Counted from the first letter of the stretch, positions 13,544 to 26,869 are shown. The stretch: 64,000 nt of DNA from Luscinia megarhynchos (GCA_034336665.1 CM067592.1:39435889-39499888); one strand, 5' to 3'. Notes: generated by a model not told the origin, from the letters alone. Made by a program: numbers and translations.

Positions 13544-14805
13544 GTAGCTAATAAAGCAATTATAAGCATAGCAATATATATATGTACTCAATTATGAGTA
13601 CAGCCCACTTTATCTGTGAGTCTAGAATCTGAGAATTCCTGCAATTAGTCACCTGATTTGGAAAGGTATCTTGGTGTATTTAACATTAAAAAAAACCCTC
13701 AAGACTAAAAAAACCAGCTCAGATGACATAGTGAATCAGAGACTAATAACATTATTTCTCTTACAGAAGTGATTTTGTGCATATTTATTAATAAAAATTT
13801 GCACATGTATATAAATTTGAAGTGAATATAAGATTGAAAATGCCTAAATGGCATTAAACACATCACATGGTAGCAACTTAACTTGAAATGTGTTGTGGTT
13901 ATACTGAGGTTTAAAGCTTATTCTGAGAAGATTATTCTGAAGTAAAATCAAATCACTTTTTGAGCAATCGACTTGAGTAAGTAAGGCAAATAAATCAACT
14001 CTGGTTCTGTCCTGTGAATATTTCATAATAATTCAGTTACAGTTTTAGAGCTTGCCAATAGTCTTAGATAACACATCAATAGTGATTCAAATGCCTTTTT
14101 AAGTTTTTTTCCCTTAACACAGTTACACACTTTGGAGTTTGCATGTTTTGTCAGAAGTAACTATGACAGCTGCAAATGAGAATTGCCAGAGTTGCATCAC
14201 GGCAGACACAACAGGGATCCTAGTCACAGAGACAGGAGAAGACAAGTCAGTGGCAAAACTCACTTTACTAGCTGGTAATGTTTTTAAATGCTACACTTCA
14301 GAGTGCTGAGGCTGGTTACACTTGCTGGCAAAAATATTTGACCTGTGGAGGTAAGAGGCTTGGAATTACAGAAAGAAAACATGGAAGTACTGAAAAATAA
14401 TAGAAAAAATGGGATAAGAGATACAATCACACTCATTTCGAAAAGGTGATCCTTTGGCCTTCCTAAGTTCTTCTAGCATGAATATTATCAATGCATTATG
14501 AAATTTTGAACGCAATTCCATTTCTCTATAAAATATTTTCTTACCTATCAAATAATATTTTCCCCTGTGCAGGTTCAAAACATGCATATCTTAGTGCTTA
14601 GCGAGGTCCTTGGGTGCCTTCAATGTTTTATTGGAAAAGACATATTGATACTCTTAAATAAGACACGTCAATATATGACAGCTAAACCTAAAGTTTTAAA
14701 ATAGAGAAATAATAAAATACCTTACTGCTCTTCTTAGTTGATCAATAATTTGGAAAGTTTGACGTGCTTGGGTAGCAGAATAATGGCAGAAACAGATACT
14801 TTTGA
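13544..14805. other. non-coding stretch, no gene seen
   Basis: AT-rich sequence between two microsatellites. Open frames are 73 codons or shorter with no recognisable domain. No repeat family was recognised. Confidence 0.6.
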
Positions 14806-15154
14806 TATATTATATTATATTATATTATATTATATTATATTATATTATATTATATTATATTATATTATATTATATTATATTATATTATATTATATTATAT
14901 TATATTATATTATATTATATTATATTATATTATATTATATTATATTATATTATATTATATTATATTATATTATATTATATTATATTATATTATATTATAT
15001 TATATTATATTATATTATATTATATTATATTATATTATATTATATTATATTATATTATATTATATTATATTATATTATATTATATTATATTATATTATAT
15101 TATATTATATTATATTATATTATATTATATTATATTATATTATATTATATTATA
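14806..15154. repeat. perfect (TATAT)n pentanucleotide array, about 70 copies
   Basis: The five-base unit TATAT (equivalently ATATT) repeats without a single visible interruption for 349 bases, about 69.8 copies. The flanks change abruptly, at TTTGA on the left and AATTAGG on the right. The unit has no stop codon in any plus-strand frame, which creates long artificial frames of a five-residue Y-I-I-L-Y cycle. The lack of interruptions suggests recent expansion or ongoing length mutation. The assembled length may not equal the true allele length. Confidence 0.98.
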
Positions 15155-16789
15155 ATTAGGTTGTTTCTGCAAAGAGGAATAAAATTGTGGCAATCCTTAT
15201 CAAGTGCCCAGTCTAGAGGAAGAGGAGCTAGAATTCCATGATACTTCTACAGAACACAGACTTAGCAGCTTGTGATTAAATAGAGGAATGAACACTTCTC
15301 AACTGAGTGCTAGTAGCTTTCAGAAATGATTACTTATGAAAAACAAACCTTGACAACCAATTAGAAAAGTTACTATAAAGTAGTTTATTTTGAGCAATCT
15401 CCGACAATTGTGCAAAAGCCACTACTTCTACTCTAAATAGAGAAGTGTAATCAAGAGGCTATATTAAGCAGGAAAACATTTGAGGCATATTACAAATGTT
15501 CCCTTTACATAAACTGAAAAAGCTTATGAAGCTTTTTGGTAATTGGTAACTACTGAGGAGAAAAAAAATGCTGATGAAGCAGCTAACATTGATTCAGGCA
15601 ATCAGAGTGAAAGTCTGTTACCTTGCCCATTCAACACTGACTTGCTCTCTTTCACACTCCTCTTACTCCCACATAATTCTACAAACATAATTCTACAAAA
15701 CTGGAGACCAACCCAAACAGCCCAAAGTTTAAAAGCAGTTTTGGTAACAAACATTTTCTTTGTCTAGCCCAGAGTTGTTTTGCACACTTCCTTCTCCATT
15801 ATCTATTCAACCACCAAAAATTTTAGAGATCTTTCAAAATTATGCTGAAGTACATATAGATTTTCAGCTGAAAGGAACAGAATCTCTGGTGTTATGCCCA
15901 GTATCCAACCTTCCCAATATAGCTAACTTTAGAATTAATGAACACTTTGATAAGATAAACAAATTCATTTTCAATGCAGGTCTGCCTCAAACTTCCTCAG
16001 GTACCCTACCTAAGACTGCACAGCTCTTATTTCATTTGTAAAGTTATGCAGTTGTGCTACAAAGCAGCAATAATTCCAACAATTCACAGAGCTCTAGCCC
16101 TCTGGGATAAACATGATGGATTCTTTTCTCCTCCTGGCTAAGGGAATGAAACAGCAAGAATAAAATTTCTAAAGGACATGCGACAATGAGCACAAAATGG
16201 AGCTATGTGTCACCTTGAACTTTTTAAGCCAAAATTGACCTGCAAAGAGAATAAGATGTCCCTAACAAGTCAAGTGCAGGAAAGCAGCAACTGATATTGC
16301 AGAAGCTTCAGATCTGCAAGGAAAGCAATGGTACATCACCTATAGCTGGTCAAGGAAGGCAAAAGGTATGTGTCATATGGGACCCACTGCTAGAACAGAG
16401 ATATTGAGAACAGCTTACCTCTGGGAAAATTTGGAAAAAGAGAAACTTTCAGATGGACTGTCCCCAGTAAAACCCCCTAAACTAAACTACTGCTTAATAT
16501 TTGAATGAAATGAGGAAATCCCTACATTTTAGAGTGTTTACAACTCTTCCTTTTTTGCCATTTTTAAAATGTTTATTTGCTTAGCTCTACATTCTAATTC
16601 AGCATTAAAATCTATAAGCTCTAAAGCCAATCCAGCAGGGTTTTGCAAACCATGATGTGTTGCATGAATTGCATGGATATTTGGAATGCACCTAACCCAT
16701 GAAATATAAGGCCCTCTATGTATAAAAAATTGCATGTGCACAGACCCTAAACACCCTGATCAAAAAGTTGTTTTTTCGCCCACCTGTGA
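15155..16789. other. non-coding stretch, no gene seen
   Basis: No gene is seen. The open frames at 15543-15767 (74 codons) and 15760-16041 (93 codons) have no recognisable domain or codon pattern. No repeat family was recognised. Confidence 0.55.
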
Positions 16790-17490
16790 ACAATTATCAT
16801 GACCAGAACCATCAATGTAGAAAAAGACCTCTGATATTACCATGTTCAAACCTTCCCACCATTGCTGTGTTCACCATTATACTATGTGCCACATTTAGAT
16901 ATTTTTTTCTGAACACTTCCAGGACTGGTGGTTATACATACCACTGCCCTAGGGAGCCTGCTACAATACCTAACCAGACTTTCAGTTCTCCTAGTCTCTA
17001 TTTTAAGCCTTCTCTGACATAACTTTGGGCCATTTCTTCTTATCTTGTCACTTTTTTCCTGTGAAAAGAAACCCACACCTCACCTTTCAATAATGTGATT
17101 TCAGGTAGTTTTAGAGAGTGATAGAGTTGCCCCAAGCCTCCTTTTGTCAAAGCTAATCCCTTTCCTGTCCTGCTGACACTACTATTCATGATACAGGCTG
17201 GAATGCCACTGGCTTTCTTGGCCAGCTGAACACCCTGGCTCATGTTCAGACACTGTCAACCAGCACCCCCAGGTCCTTTTCCACCCAGCAGCTTTCCAGC
17301 CACTCTTCCCCCAGCCAGTAGCACAGCCTGAGGCTGTTGTGATGCAAGGGCAGGACTTGAGGCTTTTCCTTGTTGAACCTCACACAGCTGGCCACAGCCC
17401 ATCAATCCATCCTGTCCAGATCCCTCTGCAGACCCTTCCTACCCTCCACACACAGCTTAGTGTTGCCTGAAAATTTTCCGATGGTTTTCA
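16790..17490 (-). mobile_element. CR1: CR1 LINE 3' region with internal deletion
   Basis: Read on the plus strand, the copy starts with the diverged CR1 3' end (AAAAAGACCTCTGATATTAC, about 16821). It continues through the 3'UTR, including CAGGTAGTTTTAGAGAGTGA and the GC-richer CCAGCACCCCCAGGTCCTTT block near 17262. At about 17140-17165 it appears to skip a segment present in complete copies, so a deletion is likely. The copy is 5'-truncated near 17490. The several 60-85 codon frames in both directions are shadows of this dead element. Confidence 0.88.
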
Positions 17491-20400
17491 TAGGTCCCTT
17501 TCAAAAAAAACTATTTTATGATTCTCTCCTGTAAACATATGCACGTGCATATTATGATAAATGCAAAAGATTTGTCTTTCAGAATTTAAAAGGGGATACA
17601 TCTTACAATACTTGTCACACTAAGTAGGTAGATTTGCAGATATGGCAGAAGCAGAGATGCTGAGAGCAAATTCAATGATCAAGACTGCAATGTACACAAA
17701 TCTTTCCAACTCCCAAATCATATCTGAAAGTGTTAATAAGATTAGGAAAAAGGAGACACTAGAATCTGGAAGTGCACCATATGGAAATGATATCTGTCTG
17801 TCTATGTGTGTGTTTAAACACAGCAAATGTGTGAACCTCTACCTGAGTAAAGCTCTAATTGGTGATGTGGGGAAATCTTGCAAAACCACAAAATGCAGAA
17901 GTATTCATAAAGCTTATCCATGCCCATGCTTTCTTTTGTCCCTCGATATAAAAGCTGCAGGACTATTCATTATGCATAAAGACTTGCACTTCATTGCTCT
18001 TCAGTGTCCCATATCTATAAAGCTGGCCACTATGCTACAGGTATTGTAAACTGGCAGATTGGGATCACTCACACTTGTGAAATAGCCTTCTTTCAGTATC
18101 TAGTGCTTCTCAAATTGAAAATCAGAAATTCTTCTGTAATAATTCTAGTAGATATTTCTGTGAATGCAGTACTTTTTGCTTAACTGAAGGGCCTAGGAGA
18201 AGAAATGGAGATTAAATGAAGCAATCTGAAGCTGAAATCCCATTATGAATCCATATAGGTATAGAACTAGAGTTTTGTGTACGTCCAGTAAATTTCTGAT
18301 GCTGTAACTTAGAAGTGAATTTCAACAGGACAGCATCAGTATACAAACAGTACAGCTGGATCTACTTCAGAGAACACTTTACACAGAGAATAAAGTACAT
18401 TTTAAAATAATATTCGAGCAATATAAAACAATCCTCTAGCTACTGCTAGTTAAATGGAAAATTTCTATTAATAATTTTGAGTGGGAAATTTGGCAAATCT
18501 TCTTTATTTACTTTAGCATTCTAAGAGGATTTAAAGTAAATCTGAAATTATAAAAATGCTGTCAGCAGAGAAATGCACACCAGAGGAGAATTCAGTGATC
18601 TGCTTAAAACCTAGTTTTAAATCCTTTTATTGTGCTTTTTTTACTCCTACTTGGACCAACAAGGATTTGAAATAGAACCATGAAAATAGCATACGGATAA
18701 CTATAGGAATTCTAAGCTTACATCAAGGTAGTAGAAATTCCTTTGATCTACCCTCAGGAGCTCGGGTTAAAAACAAAGTTTGTTTTTTATTCCACACCCC
18801 AGTTATACTGAAAAAAAAAAGTCAAAGTGTTTGCGCCTCATTTGCTCTTTTGTTCATCCATCTTTTTTCTCACTTTTACAATTTATCTTGTTGCTGTGAA
18901 CTCTTCAGGAGAATGCAGCTAGCTATAGTGGTTTCTCTGTTACTTTCCATTAATGAAGATACAATGTTTTGGTCAGTTCAGCATTATCTTATAAATCTTA
19001 GTTTGATTTTTGTGACAGAGTGTAGATTGTCTCTAAGCAAAATGCCAGGAATACCTTCATCCACTGGCAAATGGAGGTCAGAGCTGTCTCTTTTCATTGA
19101 GGCCAAGAAAGCTGTAGCAGCTCAAAGGTGAAACACATTTCTTGAAAAGAGCTGAGATGCATATGGCTATAATTCTTCATCTAGACAATGTTAACAAGCC
19201 TAAGGATTGCTTACAGAGGTAAAGATTCGGAAAATTTGGGTTGGGTAATGAAAATTTTAGATTACTTCTGTAGAGTTTTAAAAATTAATTAATTTTTAAC
19301 CCATTAACCTATAAGAAGAGTCAGAAAAAATACAGTAATAAAGAAAAAAATTAACATTTCTGGTATTAAATGGAATTCTATGGTGTTGTCCTTTATATAT
19401 TTTATAATTACCTTCTATTTGCAGCTGCTTCATACAATAGAGAAGAAATACTGCACAAATTAACAATATGATTGGACCAATGTTACCTAATAGAATAGCT
19501 CATGTCTGTTCTAAAAATTATCTGTACCTTATGCACTAATCCAAATTAAACATTCATTTTATGTGCTAAGAGTTTGGAAAAGAAGATGGGCAATAGGCAA
19601 AAAATAGGATAGATGTTTTCTCCTCACATTAAATCATCAAATCACCAAACAGTTAAAACCAACTTATTTTGTCTGGAAAACATCACTAAATACTCACATT
19701 TTTACTTGTCTGCCAAAGAAAGATGGCAGCATCCTTAATCATCACAGCATTGCACATGCTCTGTGGTTAAAAGCTTTCCTGAAGACAATGTTGAGCTGCA
19801 AAAATCTATATGCAAGTTTCAGAAATCTGCTGAGACCAGATCCAGAATTTTAAATCGTATCTCTATCAGTATAAAAGAGCTTAAGGTTTTGTCTTCTGTA
19901 GCAGTAAATGTATAAATCATAATTTGCACAAATGAATGAGTCATCTGCATTTGGAAAAGATCAAATAGTTATATATTCTCTACTGTTCATTTGGGCAAGT
20001 ACAAGTAAATATAACCTGCCATCAACAGGAGATTCTTAATCAAACTTTGTTCAAACACTGTTTAATTGTTATCTCTAAAAATCTGGGCCGTAAAAAGTCA
20101 TCTAAGCCAAAAAATATTGCAGCATTAAAGAAAAAAGAAAAACGCTCTTCCTGAGAAACACAGGAAAAGTGTCACAGCTTTGGTGGAGCAGGCATATAAA
20201 AGCTTAATTCAATTTGAATTTTTGGATTAATTAGGTCATTTTATATGTGGTTGTGATCTTCTCATTTTGAAGCAAAAAAGCACATTAAACAGTTTGTTAT
20301 TCATGTAGGGCCAGAGTTTTCAGTTAAAATAACGGGTTAGGAAACAGAGCCCACATCTATATGCTATTAAATAAGAATTACTATTTGGAAACAAGACTTG

Positions 20401-21594
20401 AAAATATCAACTTCTGAGAGGCTGAAAGTTTACAAAAAGATTAAGTAATATGGAAATAGGGTAGTTTTCTGCTGGTAAAGAGTAAAAAAAAAAATCTTAA
20501 GAAAGAAAATTGCCTGGAAACAGCTGTATCTTAAGTTATTTTTACTTTAACCTTCAGGAAAGAAAGCTGGGCCTTGATTCTGTCTGACCCCAAGGAAAGT
20601 GAATATACAAAGATTTATTTTGTGTTAACCTCAAGACAAGGATGTTCAGAAAATCCTTTTTGGAGACTTCGAAAGGAAAAAAATCTTAAAGAAGGGATAG
20701 TTTGACATCAGGGATGAAGGCAGAGCTGTAAGAGTAGGTTTGTTTTAAGTTCTGAATAGACTGTTAAATTTTCCTCTAAAGCTGCAAAATAAAATTTTGG
20801 GTTTATGTTGTTTACTTCATTTGCTTCAATTCTCTATGGTTGGCAGACCATCTGTTCTCAATGTCTGTATCCTTTACACTATGGATTTGTATGCTAAGAA
20901 CTTCTTTCTTCAAACAGTGTCTGCTGCCATTTCATGTTTACTACTTGCACTAAACTGGTACTCTACCAACAAAGAGAATTAAAAACATAGCTGGTAATTC
21001 TACACATGCATAATTAAAAATTACCTTTTTGGATGACTAAACCATTTTTCAATTTCTTCCTTCTGCTTTCACATCATATGCTGTATAACAATTTAATAGA
21101 AGACTATTCACACAAAAAAAACCCATACTGCACATTGGATCTTGCATTAACATACTTTTACTGTGTAAATTAAATACAATATTTCAAAGCATGTAGGAAA
21201 AAACACATTCACTTAGAAAAAGAGAGTGTTTCTAGTCAGGTCATATAAATTAAACAATTCCATAGCCTTCTGTCCCCACAGGTGGCTTGATTAAAAGGGT
21301 AGCTCAAAAAAAAAGATGGGATCAGGGTTATGAAAATTTTGAGGAAAGCCAAAGAGAGGGCAAATCAGCTGCAGGGTACACCTCAAGAAGCACTCAGAAC
21401 TACTTTTTGTAGCAGGCTAATAACATTACATGTAGGAAAATACATGAAAAAAAAACCATATCAAAATCCCTTACCCACCAGTGTTAGCACACTGCTCATC
21501 TGATTCTCTATTTAATCTTCCTTCATAATCAACCACCAGAATCATCTGTCTTACTTTTTAAGAACTTTATGAACTTGTCTCTCTAACTCTGAAT
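17491..21594. other. non-coding stretch, no gene seen
   Basis: No gene could be supported. The longest frame is 135 codons at 17642-18049 on the plus strand. It contains several cysteines but no domain I recognise, and could be chance. The 93-codon frame at 18850-19131 is likewise unassigned. No retroelement was recognised in this stretch. Confidence 0.5.
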
Positions 21595-21886
21595 CTCCCC
21601 CTTCCTTCTTCTTCTTCACCTTATGTTTTACTACTGAGCCTTGAGGTATGGAATATCTCTTTGCTCATCTGGAGCCAGCTTTCCAGACTATCTCCCCACC
21701 CATTTAACTCTCCTCCCTCAGCCTCTTCTCTAGTGGAGCAGTATGAGAGGCAGATCAGTATGGCTCTGTCTAGTCAATGTTAAGCAATAATTAAACTATT
21801 GCAATATTTTCAGCAGAAATGAAAAACACACTCTCCTACTAACTACTACGAAGAAAATTCCCTCCATCACTGACAAAACCAGCACT
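21595..21886 (-). mobile_element. endogenous retroviral LTR, 5' (U3) portion, family A
   Basis: On the minus strand the fragment begins near TGCTGGTTTTG and passes through an ATTTTCTTCGTAGTAG block, both typical of the start of an LTR family common in birds. On the plus strand GGTATGGAATATCTCTTTGC (about 21644-21663) marks the middle of the same LTR. The 3' half is missing. The 27540-28128 copy of the family shows the same order of blocks. Class assignment was not made by search. The copy is well diverged. Confidence 0.7.
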
Positions 21887-22024
21887 GGTATTTTAGCGTT
21901 CAGAGGGGATTTGAGAGGAATCCTCAAAGTTTGACCATGATTTTTGAACATGTCTGCATTTGAAACAAACTGTGATGAGGAAAATCATGAATGCCTATGG
22001 GAGCAGCCACCTTTGGTGGTAGTG

Positions 22025-22480
22025 TAGCTTGGCTACAGCTGGCAACCCTGTGCCATGCAGATGTCCACTCCCTGTCCTGGTGGGACAGAGAGGAGGGCTG
22101 GAAGCAAGTAAAAGCTATGGGTTGAGATAAAAACAGTTTATAAATATTAAACTGAAATAGAACAACAATGATAATAACAATGATAGTTATAATAAAAGGG
22201 GAGATGCCAAAAAAAGAGAGAAAAATAAAACTCAAGAAAAATCTCAAACGCATCACTGGCTATCAAATGCCCAGACTGTCCCCCAGTAGCAATTGGCCCC
22301 TCTGAGCCAGTTATCATCAGCATATATATTGGACATGACATTTTATAGTCTGGAATATCCCCTTGGCCAGTTCAGGTCAGCTGTCCCAGCTGTGCTCCCT
22401 CCTGACATCCTCTGCAACTCCTTGCTCTCAGAGCATGGGAAACTGAAAAGGACCATGACTTAGCATAAATGCTACTTTAT
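22025..22480 (-). mobile_element. endogenous retroviral LTR, 3' portion, family A
   Basis: The plus strand carries GGGTTGAGATAAAAACAGTT near 22108, TGGAATATCCCCTTGGCCAG near 22350 and the GAAACTGAAAAGGACCATGA block near 22440. This is the 3'-to-middle order of the family seen at 27540-28128. The LTR 5' start is missing, with truncation near 22480. It lies only about 140 bases from the 5' portion at 21595-21886, in the same orientation. The two could be LTRs of one internally deleted provirus or independent fragments. The 110- and 64-codon minus frames here are shadows. Confidence 0.75.
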
Positions 22481-23189
22481 CAGTAGTGTCCACAAACAGA
22501 AAGTCACTGTTCCACCAGCTGTGGTCTGCTATTTCAGGGAACCAGGCAGCCCAATATGTATCAGTATTATTAAAGATTGGGAGGAGGAAAAGGACTAAAT
22601 ATGTCCAATTTTTTTTGAATTCCTATTTGGTCAAGTATAGTTCCTACATTTTCCCGGGCCTCCTCCTGCTGCTAACCTGCTAACACACTTGAAAAATTCC
22701 TTCTTGCTTTTTGACACAACATCAGCCAGTATCAGGTCTAGTTGAGATTTGGTCTTTTGTATTTTCCCCCTGCATGCATGAATGAGGGCTCTATGCTCTG
22801 CCTGTGAAGTCTGATCTTGCTTCCAAAAGGTGCTCCCTGTTGAGCCAACCTAGTCTTTGGTCTCCTCTTGCTTGATCTGTGACACAATGGGATGTCCATC
22901 TCATTATGTCACAAGTTTAAAATCTATTCCTTTGCTTTTAAACGACATTTCTTTGCAACTGAGCAGTACTAATTGAACCTTAAACCCTCAAAAGCAGATG
23001 TGCAGGAGACATTGCTATGTACCTGAAGAGCTTAAAAGTTCCCTCTCTTGAAACTCAATGTAAAAATTCTGCTTACCCTTTTATATTTAACCAAAAATTT
23101 TAAATTCAACTATTTCCTGGTCACAGTGGACAATATATCACATATCTCTCCTGGGTCCTTTTATATTTATAAATAACAATGTAAGCAAG
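22481..23189. other. non-coding stretch between retroelement pieces
   Basis: I see no gene. If the 22025 and 27540 LTRs belong to one provirus this would be its interior, but I recognise no retroviral domain here. A pyrimidine-rich patch near 22660-22680 is unclassified. Confidence 0.45.
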
Positions 23190-23995
23190 CATCTTTCGTA
23201 GTTGACTCACTGAGTACTTGTGACTGTACTTTGTTCCCTTAAAATATTTGAGAATTTCCCAGAGCTGCTTGTCAGAGCAGTATAGTATTTCCAATTGATA
23301 TCTGGAAAGCTGAAAGCTCCCATGAGGATAAAGGTTAAGAATCCAGAGATTTTTCCCTAATTGCCTACAGAGTAATTCTGCTGTACTAATATCTTGGTCT
23401 GGCTATCGACAGTGGACACTCACAGAGACATAATCTTTGTTTCCTGTCCCTCTAACCTTCACCAAGATGTTGGGTTTTTTTCCATAATTATTTATATAAA
23501 TATAAAGGGCTTTAGAGTCAAGCCTCTGCTTTACATTTAGTGCAATATTTGCATGTTGCCTGCACAGCCTATCCCACCTGATCTACCTATAGCCTTCCAG
23601 TCGTGGGACTCATTCCACCAAGTCTCACTCGCATCATAAGGAAATTGCCAATGCTTCCAGTTCTTCCTGCTTGTTTCTCACACTGCATGGGTGGATGTAC
23701 ACACATTTCAGATGTGTACCTATACCTTCAGTGCTCCCTGGAGCAGCCTGAATGTTCCTATTATTATTGCTGCTCTCAAACAGTGTCATGCTATCCCCTA
23801 CCTTTCCAATCCCTGTTACCATACCCTTCTCCCATAAATGTTTGTTTAGAGCCCACAGAAGAAATCTTGCCAGCTTGCAAACAAAAAACAGTTTTCTCTG
23901 ATTTGGATATGCAGTCAGGTCCCAGCATAACTTGTATGTCTCAAGGACAGTTTCTTTATCATAAAAAAAACAAGTTTCTGAATCGGAAGGCAAAT
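23190..23995 (-). mobile_element. CR1: CR1 LINE ORF2 endonuclease-domain relic
   Basis: Translation of the minus strand recovers, in broken frames, the N-terminal AP-endonuclease domain of CR1 ORF2. The segment containing CVYIHPCSVRNKQEELEAL (plus positions about 23640-23720) corresponds to the family's conserved Asn-Lys-Gln-Glu-Glu-Leu stretch. Further along, ILMGAFSFPDINW (about 23290-23330) corresponds to the endonuclease GDFN-type motif, here read as GAFS, so the catalytic Asp and Asn are lost. Frameshifts and stops separate the two parts. No reverse transcriptase domain follows. It is a dead internal fragment, unlike the 3'-end copies elsewhere in the window. The 134-codon plus frame at 23603-24007 is its antisense shadow. 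Confidence 0.8.
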
Positions 23996-26869
23996 CCTAC
24001 ACTTTAAATTCACTCTAATTTACACATAAATTATAACACCTGAGAGACATTAGGAATCTCCAAAAATCACACAGTTCTGTGTTATTCTTCAGTATGTTAC
24101 CTTTGGTCCTTGTGCCTTTAGATGTTCTGTCCTTTTTACATCATCTCAGAATCTCATTCCTGGCTCCTTAACTCCACAGACTAGTAATTACACATTATCT
24201 CTACCTGACAGTTTCCATTTTCAGTCATACTTGTGTTCAAACAAATCAGAAGACATACATGAATCTCAGGGATATATAGCCATGTAGAGATAGGGCCATA
24301 GGTTTCAAAGGGCTAAAATACTCTTTCATAAATGAGGTATTTAGGCAATGATCTGGCAACATCTTCCCTCTTTGCACCATTCTCTTTCTCTGCTGATAGA
24401 GTTTAACTATTCTCACATACCTTTTAACACAGCATTTGTGAGAAAAACTAATATTTAACTGCTAGTTAAAATGTTTTTTTCTCTTGACATTAAAGATATA
24501 AGCAAAAAGAATTCAGCTTATTACTATTCTTCCACCTGCTGAAAATAGTTATTTGACTAACCCTTATTTATAATTACACATTATAAATTTTATGTCTTCA
24601 TAGGAGCTTCAGATGATTTGCCTGGTACACTTAAGAGTAAGGAAAATACAAATTAGTATTGTATGTGTTTTAGCATTTAGTATATGTATTTGTTAGCATC
24701 AAAACTTCTAAGCTATCAAGCTAAATTAGTAAAAAGCTATTCCACTGTTCCATTATGTTATTTGCCATTTTGCACACATATAAACCTGAAGTAGTCCTGC
24801 AGACTGAGAAGGTACCTATTCCAAACAAACAAAATAGCCTTGGACTCCAAGTCAGGCTATTTACACAGAAATCACCTGTTAATACTCAATTAAAAATGTA
24901 TATTTTAATGAAATAATTTCAAAGAAATTATGCAGACTTGTCATCCCATATATATTATCAAATCTGTGGAGGAGTATAAAAAAAGAAACCAGCTCAATGG
25001 TTTTTAAGTGTTCCCTGAAGTAAAGAAATGTATTCATTAATATATATTCCAAGGTAGAAGAGTTAATAGAGTAGGCAGAAGAAAATCTTTTTTTGTGATT
25101 ATTGCAATTAAGAGGAAACTACTGAGTTCTAGTGCAAGAAGTATAAAAGGTTTAAGAAAATGCAAATCCAACTTCACTAAGACATTCTACAAATCATATA
25201 CTTAGCTCCTGTATAGAGCTAAATTTTCCAGTTTATTTGCAGGTTTAATAGATTTCCATAATCTCTTGATTCCAGGCAATTAGATCTATTCTTAAGATTT
25301 TACATTTTTAAAACCATACTCCTACAGAGAGCTGTTGGACTCCCAATCTATTCTGAATTTACAGTAATACATCTGTCCTCAAAGCTGTGACTAACCATTT
25401 TAGCACTGTTCAAGTGATGGAGAAAAATTTTAGGCAAAATAATATGCTTGAAAAATCAGATAAACCCCTAAAATTAAGACAGAAAGAATATTACATGCAT
25501 CACATCACACAGCAGTACATTCACACTGCTGTATGCTTTACACACCTCAAATTGCATTGTAATGCAACTGTATTAAAATCAAAGGCAAGTATAGTAGGAA
25601 AGGCTAGAATTAAGATCACTATGATACACATGGGAAACACAAAAGAGGCTTCAAGTACTATTGAAAACCATCCTAATGAACAAAAATGGTTAGGTGTCAG
25701 GGTTTCCTGGTCCCAGGCAATATTACTGGAGTGTAGTGAAGGAAAAAGCTGCAAGAAAACCTATGTCAAAAGAAATGAAGCAGTGTTTTAAAGTTAACTT
25801 GTGAGAAGAATTGCCTTCTGGCAACGACATATATAGTTGCAAATAGACTTTGATGCGCAATAAAAGTTAATGGTGGACAGGCAAAGGTTACAAAGAAATG
25901 AAGATACACTGGTTCTATTTGAGGTAAAGTTTGGTATGTAATAAAATCCAATCATGAGCACACTAGGAAGTGAATGAAATCACTGAAAGACTATTTTTGC
26001 AGTTTTAGCCTTAGTGAATTTTATACATAACTGGTAAAATGTTCAATTATATGGGTTTTTCTTGCATAACCTATTTGAGTAATACCGGAATTTTATGAGT
26101 ATTTTTACTACCCCTTACTTAAAAGTTGGAAACACAGCATAGGAAATTAAGATGTAGGAATGATTGTTCCTTCTATTATGCACATATGTTTGAGAAAGCA
26201 CAGGACTGGTTACTAAAGTAAATATAAGTAGATTAGCATTCAGTGGAATATTCCTAACCCTGGAATGTGCTTCATTTGCAGCATATAGAATGACTATCAG
26301 AAGTAAAATCTTTATGAAGTATATAACTAATATAGTTCTTCCAAGAGTGACGATTTTTGAGAAACCATTGAATCACTTGGAAAGTGTTTAGTCCTCAATG
26401 GCTTAAAAACCCCCAAAAAGCAGATTTAAAAAATCAGAATACTTCTTAAGTTAGCTAATTGTGAATTTAGTAATCTTATTTTAGCTACAAACAATGAAAA
26501 TCTTCATTCTTTTGAATTACTGTTTACAATGGTATTAGAACTTGTATTTATGCTCTTCCCCAGAAAACAATTGTCTTAATGGATAACAATGACATGATCA
26601 GGTGTACAACCATTATTATCATTAGAGCAGAAGATTGGAGGATAGACTCCATTCTTAAGCTAGTCAACTTTAATGTTAGATTTACCAGGTAGAATTTCAT
26701 GCTGAGTGGCTGATTTTCTGCACTTTTTAAAGCAATTTTTATTCAGTACCCTTGCTGATAGGATTTTGTCTTGTTTTTGAAGTACTTCAGGATGTAAAAA
26801 GTGTTTGTTTTCACTGCAAAATACGTTGCAGATCTTCAGTTCAGGAAAAAGCAGAACACTGCACATTGG
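23996..26869. other. non-coding stretch, no gene seen
   Basis: No gene could be supported. The longest frame is 134 codons at 25387-25791 (plus), with no recognisable domain and an overlapping 77-codon frame on the other strand. No repeat family was identified with confidence. Confidence 0.5.

Noticed and set aside
14806..15154. Pentanucleotide array considered as a CRISPR array or tandem satellite
   Set aside because: There are no spacers and the unit is only five bases. It is a plain microsatellite.
14738..15241. 167-codon plus-strand open frame of cyclic Y-I-I-L-Y residues
   Set aside because: It is a direct product of the TATAT array, whose unit lacks stop codons on the plus strand in every frame. 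It is not a gene.
17642..18049. 135-codon plus-strand frame considered as a small gene
   Set aside because: No domain, signal peptide or splice context could be recognised, and a chance frame of this size is expected in 64 kb.
23603..24007. 134-codon plus-strand frame
   Set aside because: It is the antisense of the CR1 ORF2 endonuclease relic. Protein similarity is only on the minus strand.
25387..25791. 134-codon plus-strand frame considered as a small gene
   Set aside because: No recognisable family, with an overlapping antisense frame, in AT-rich sequence with no promoter or exon features.
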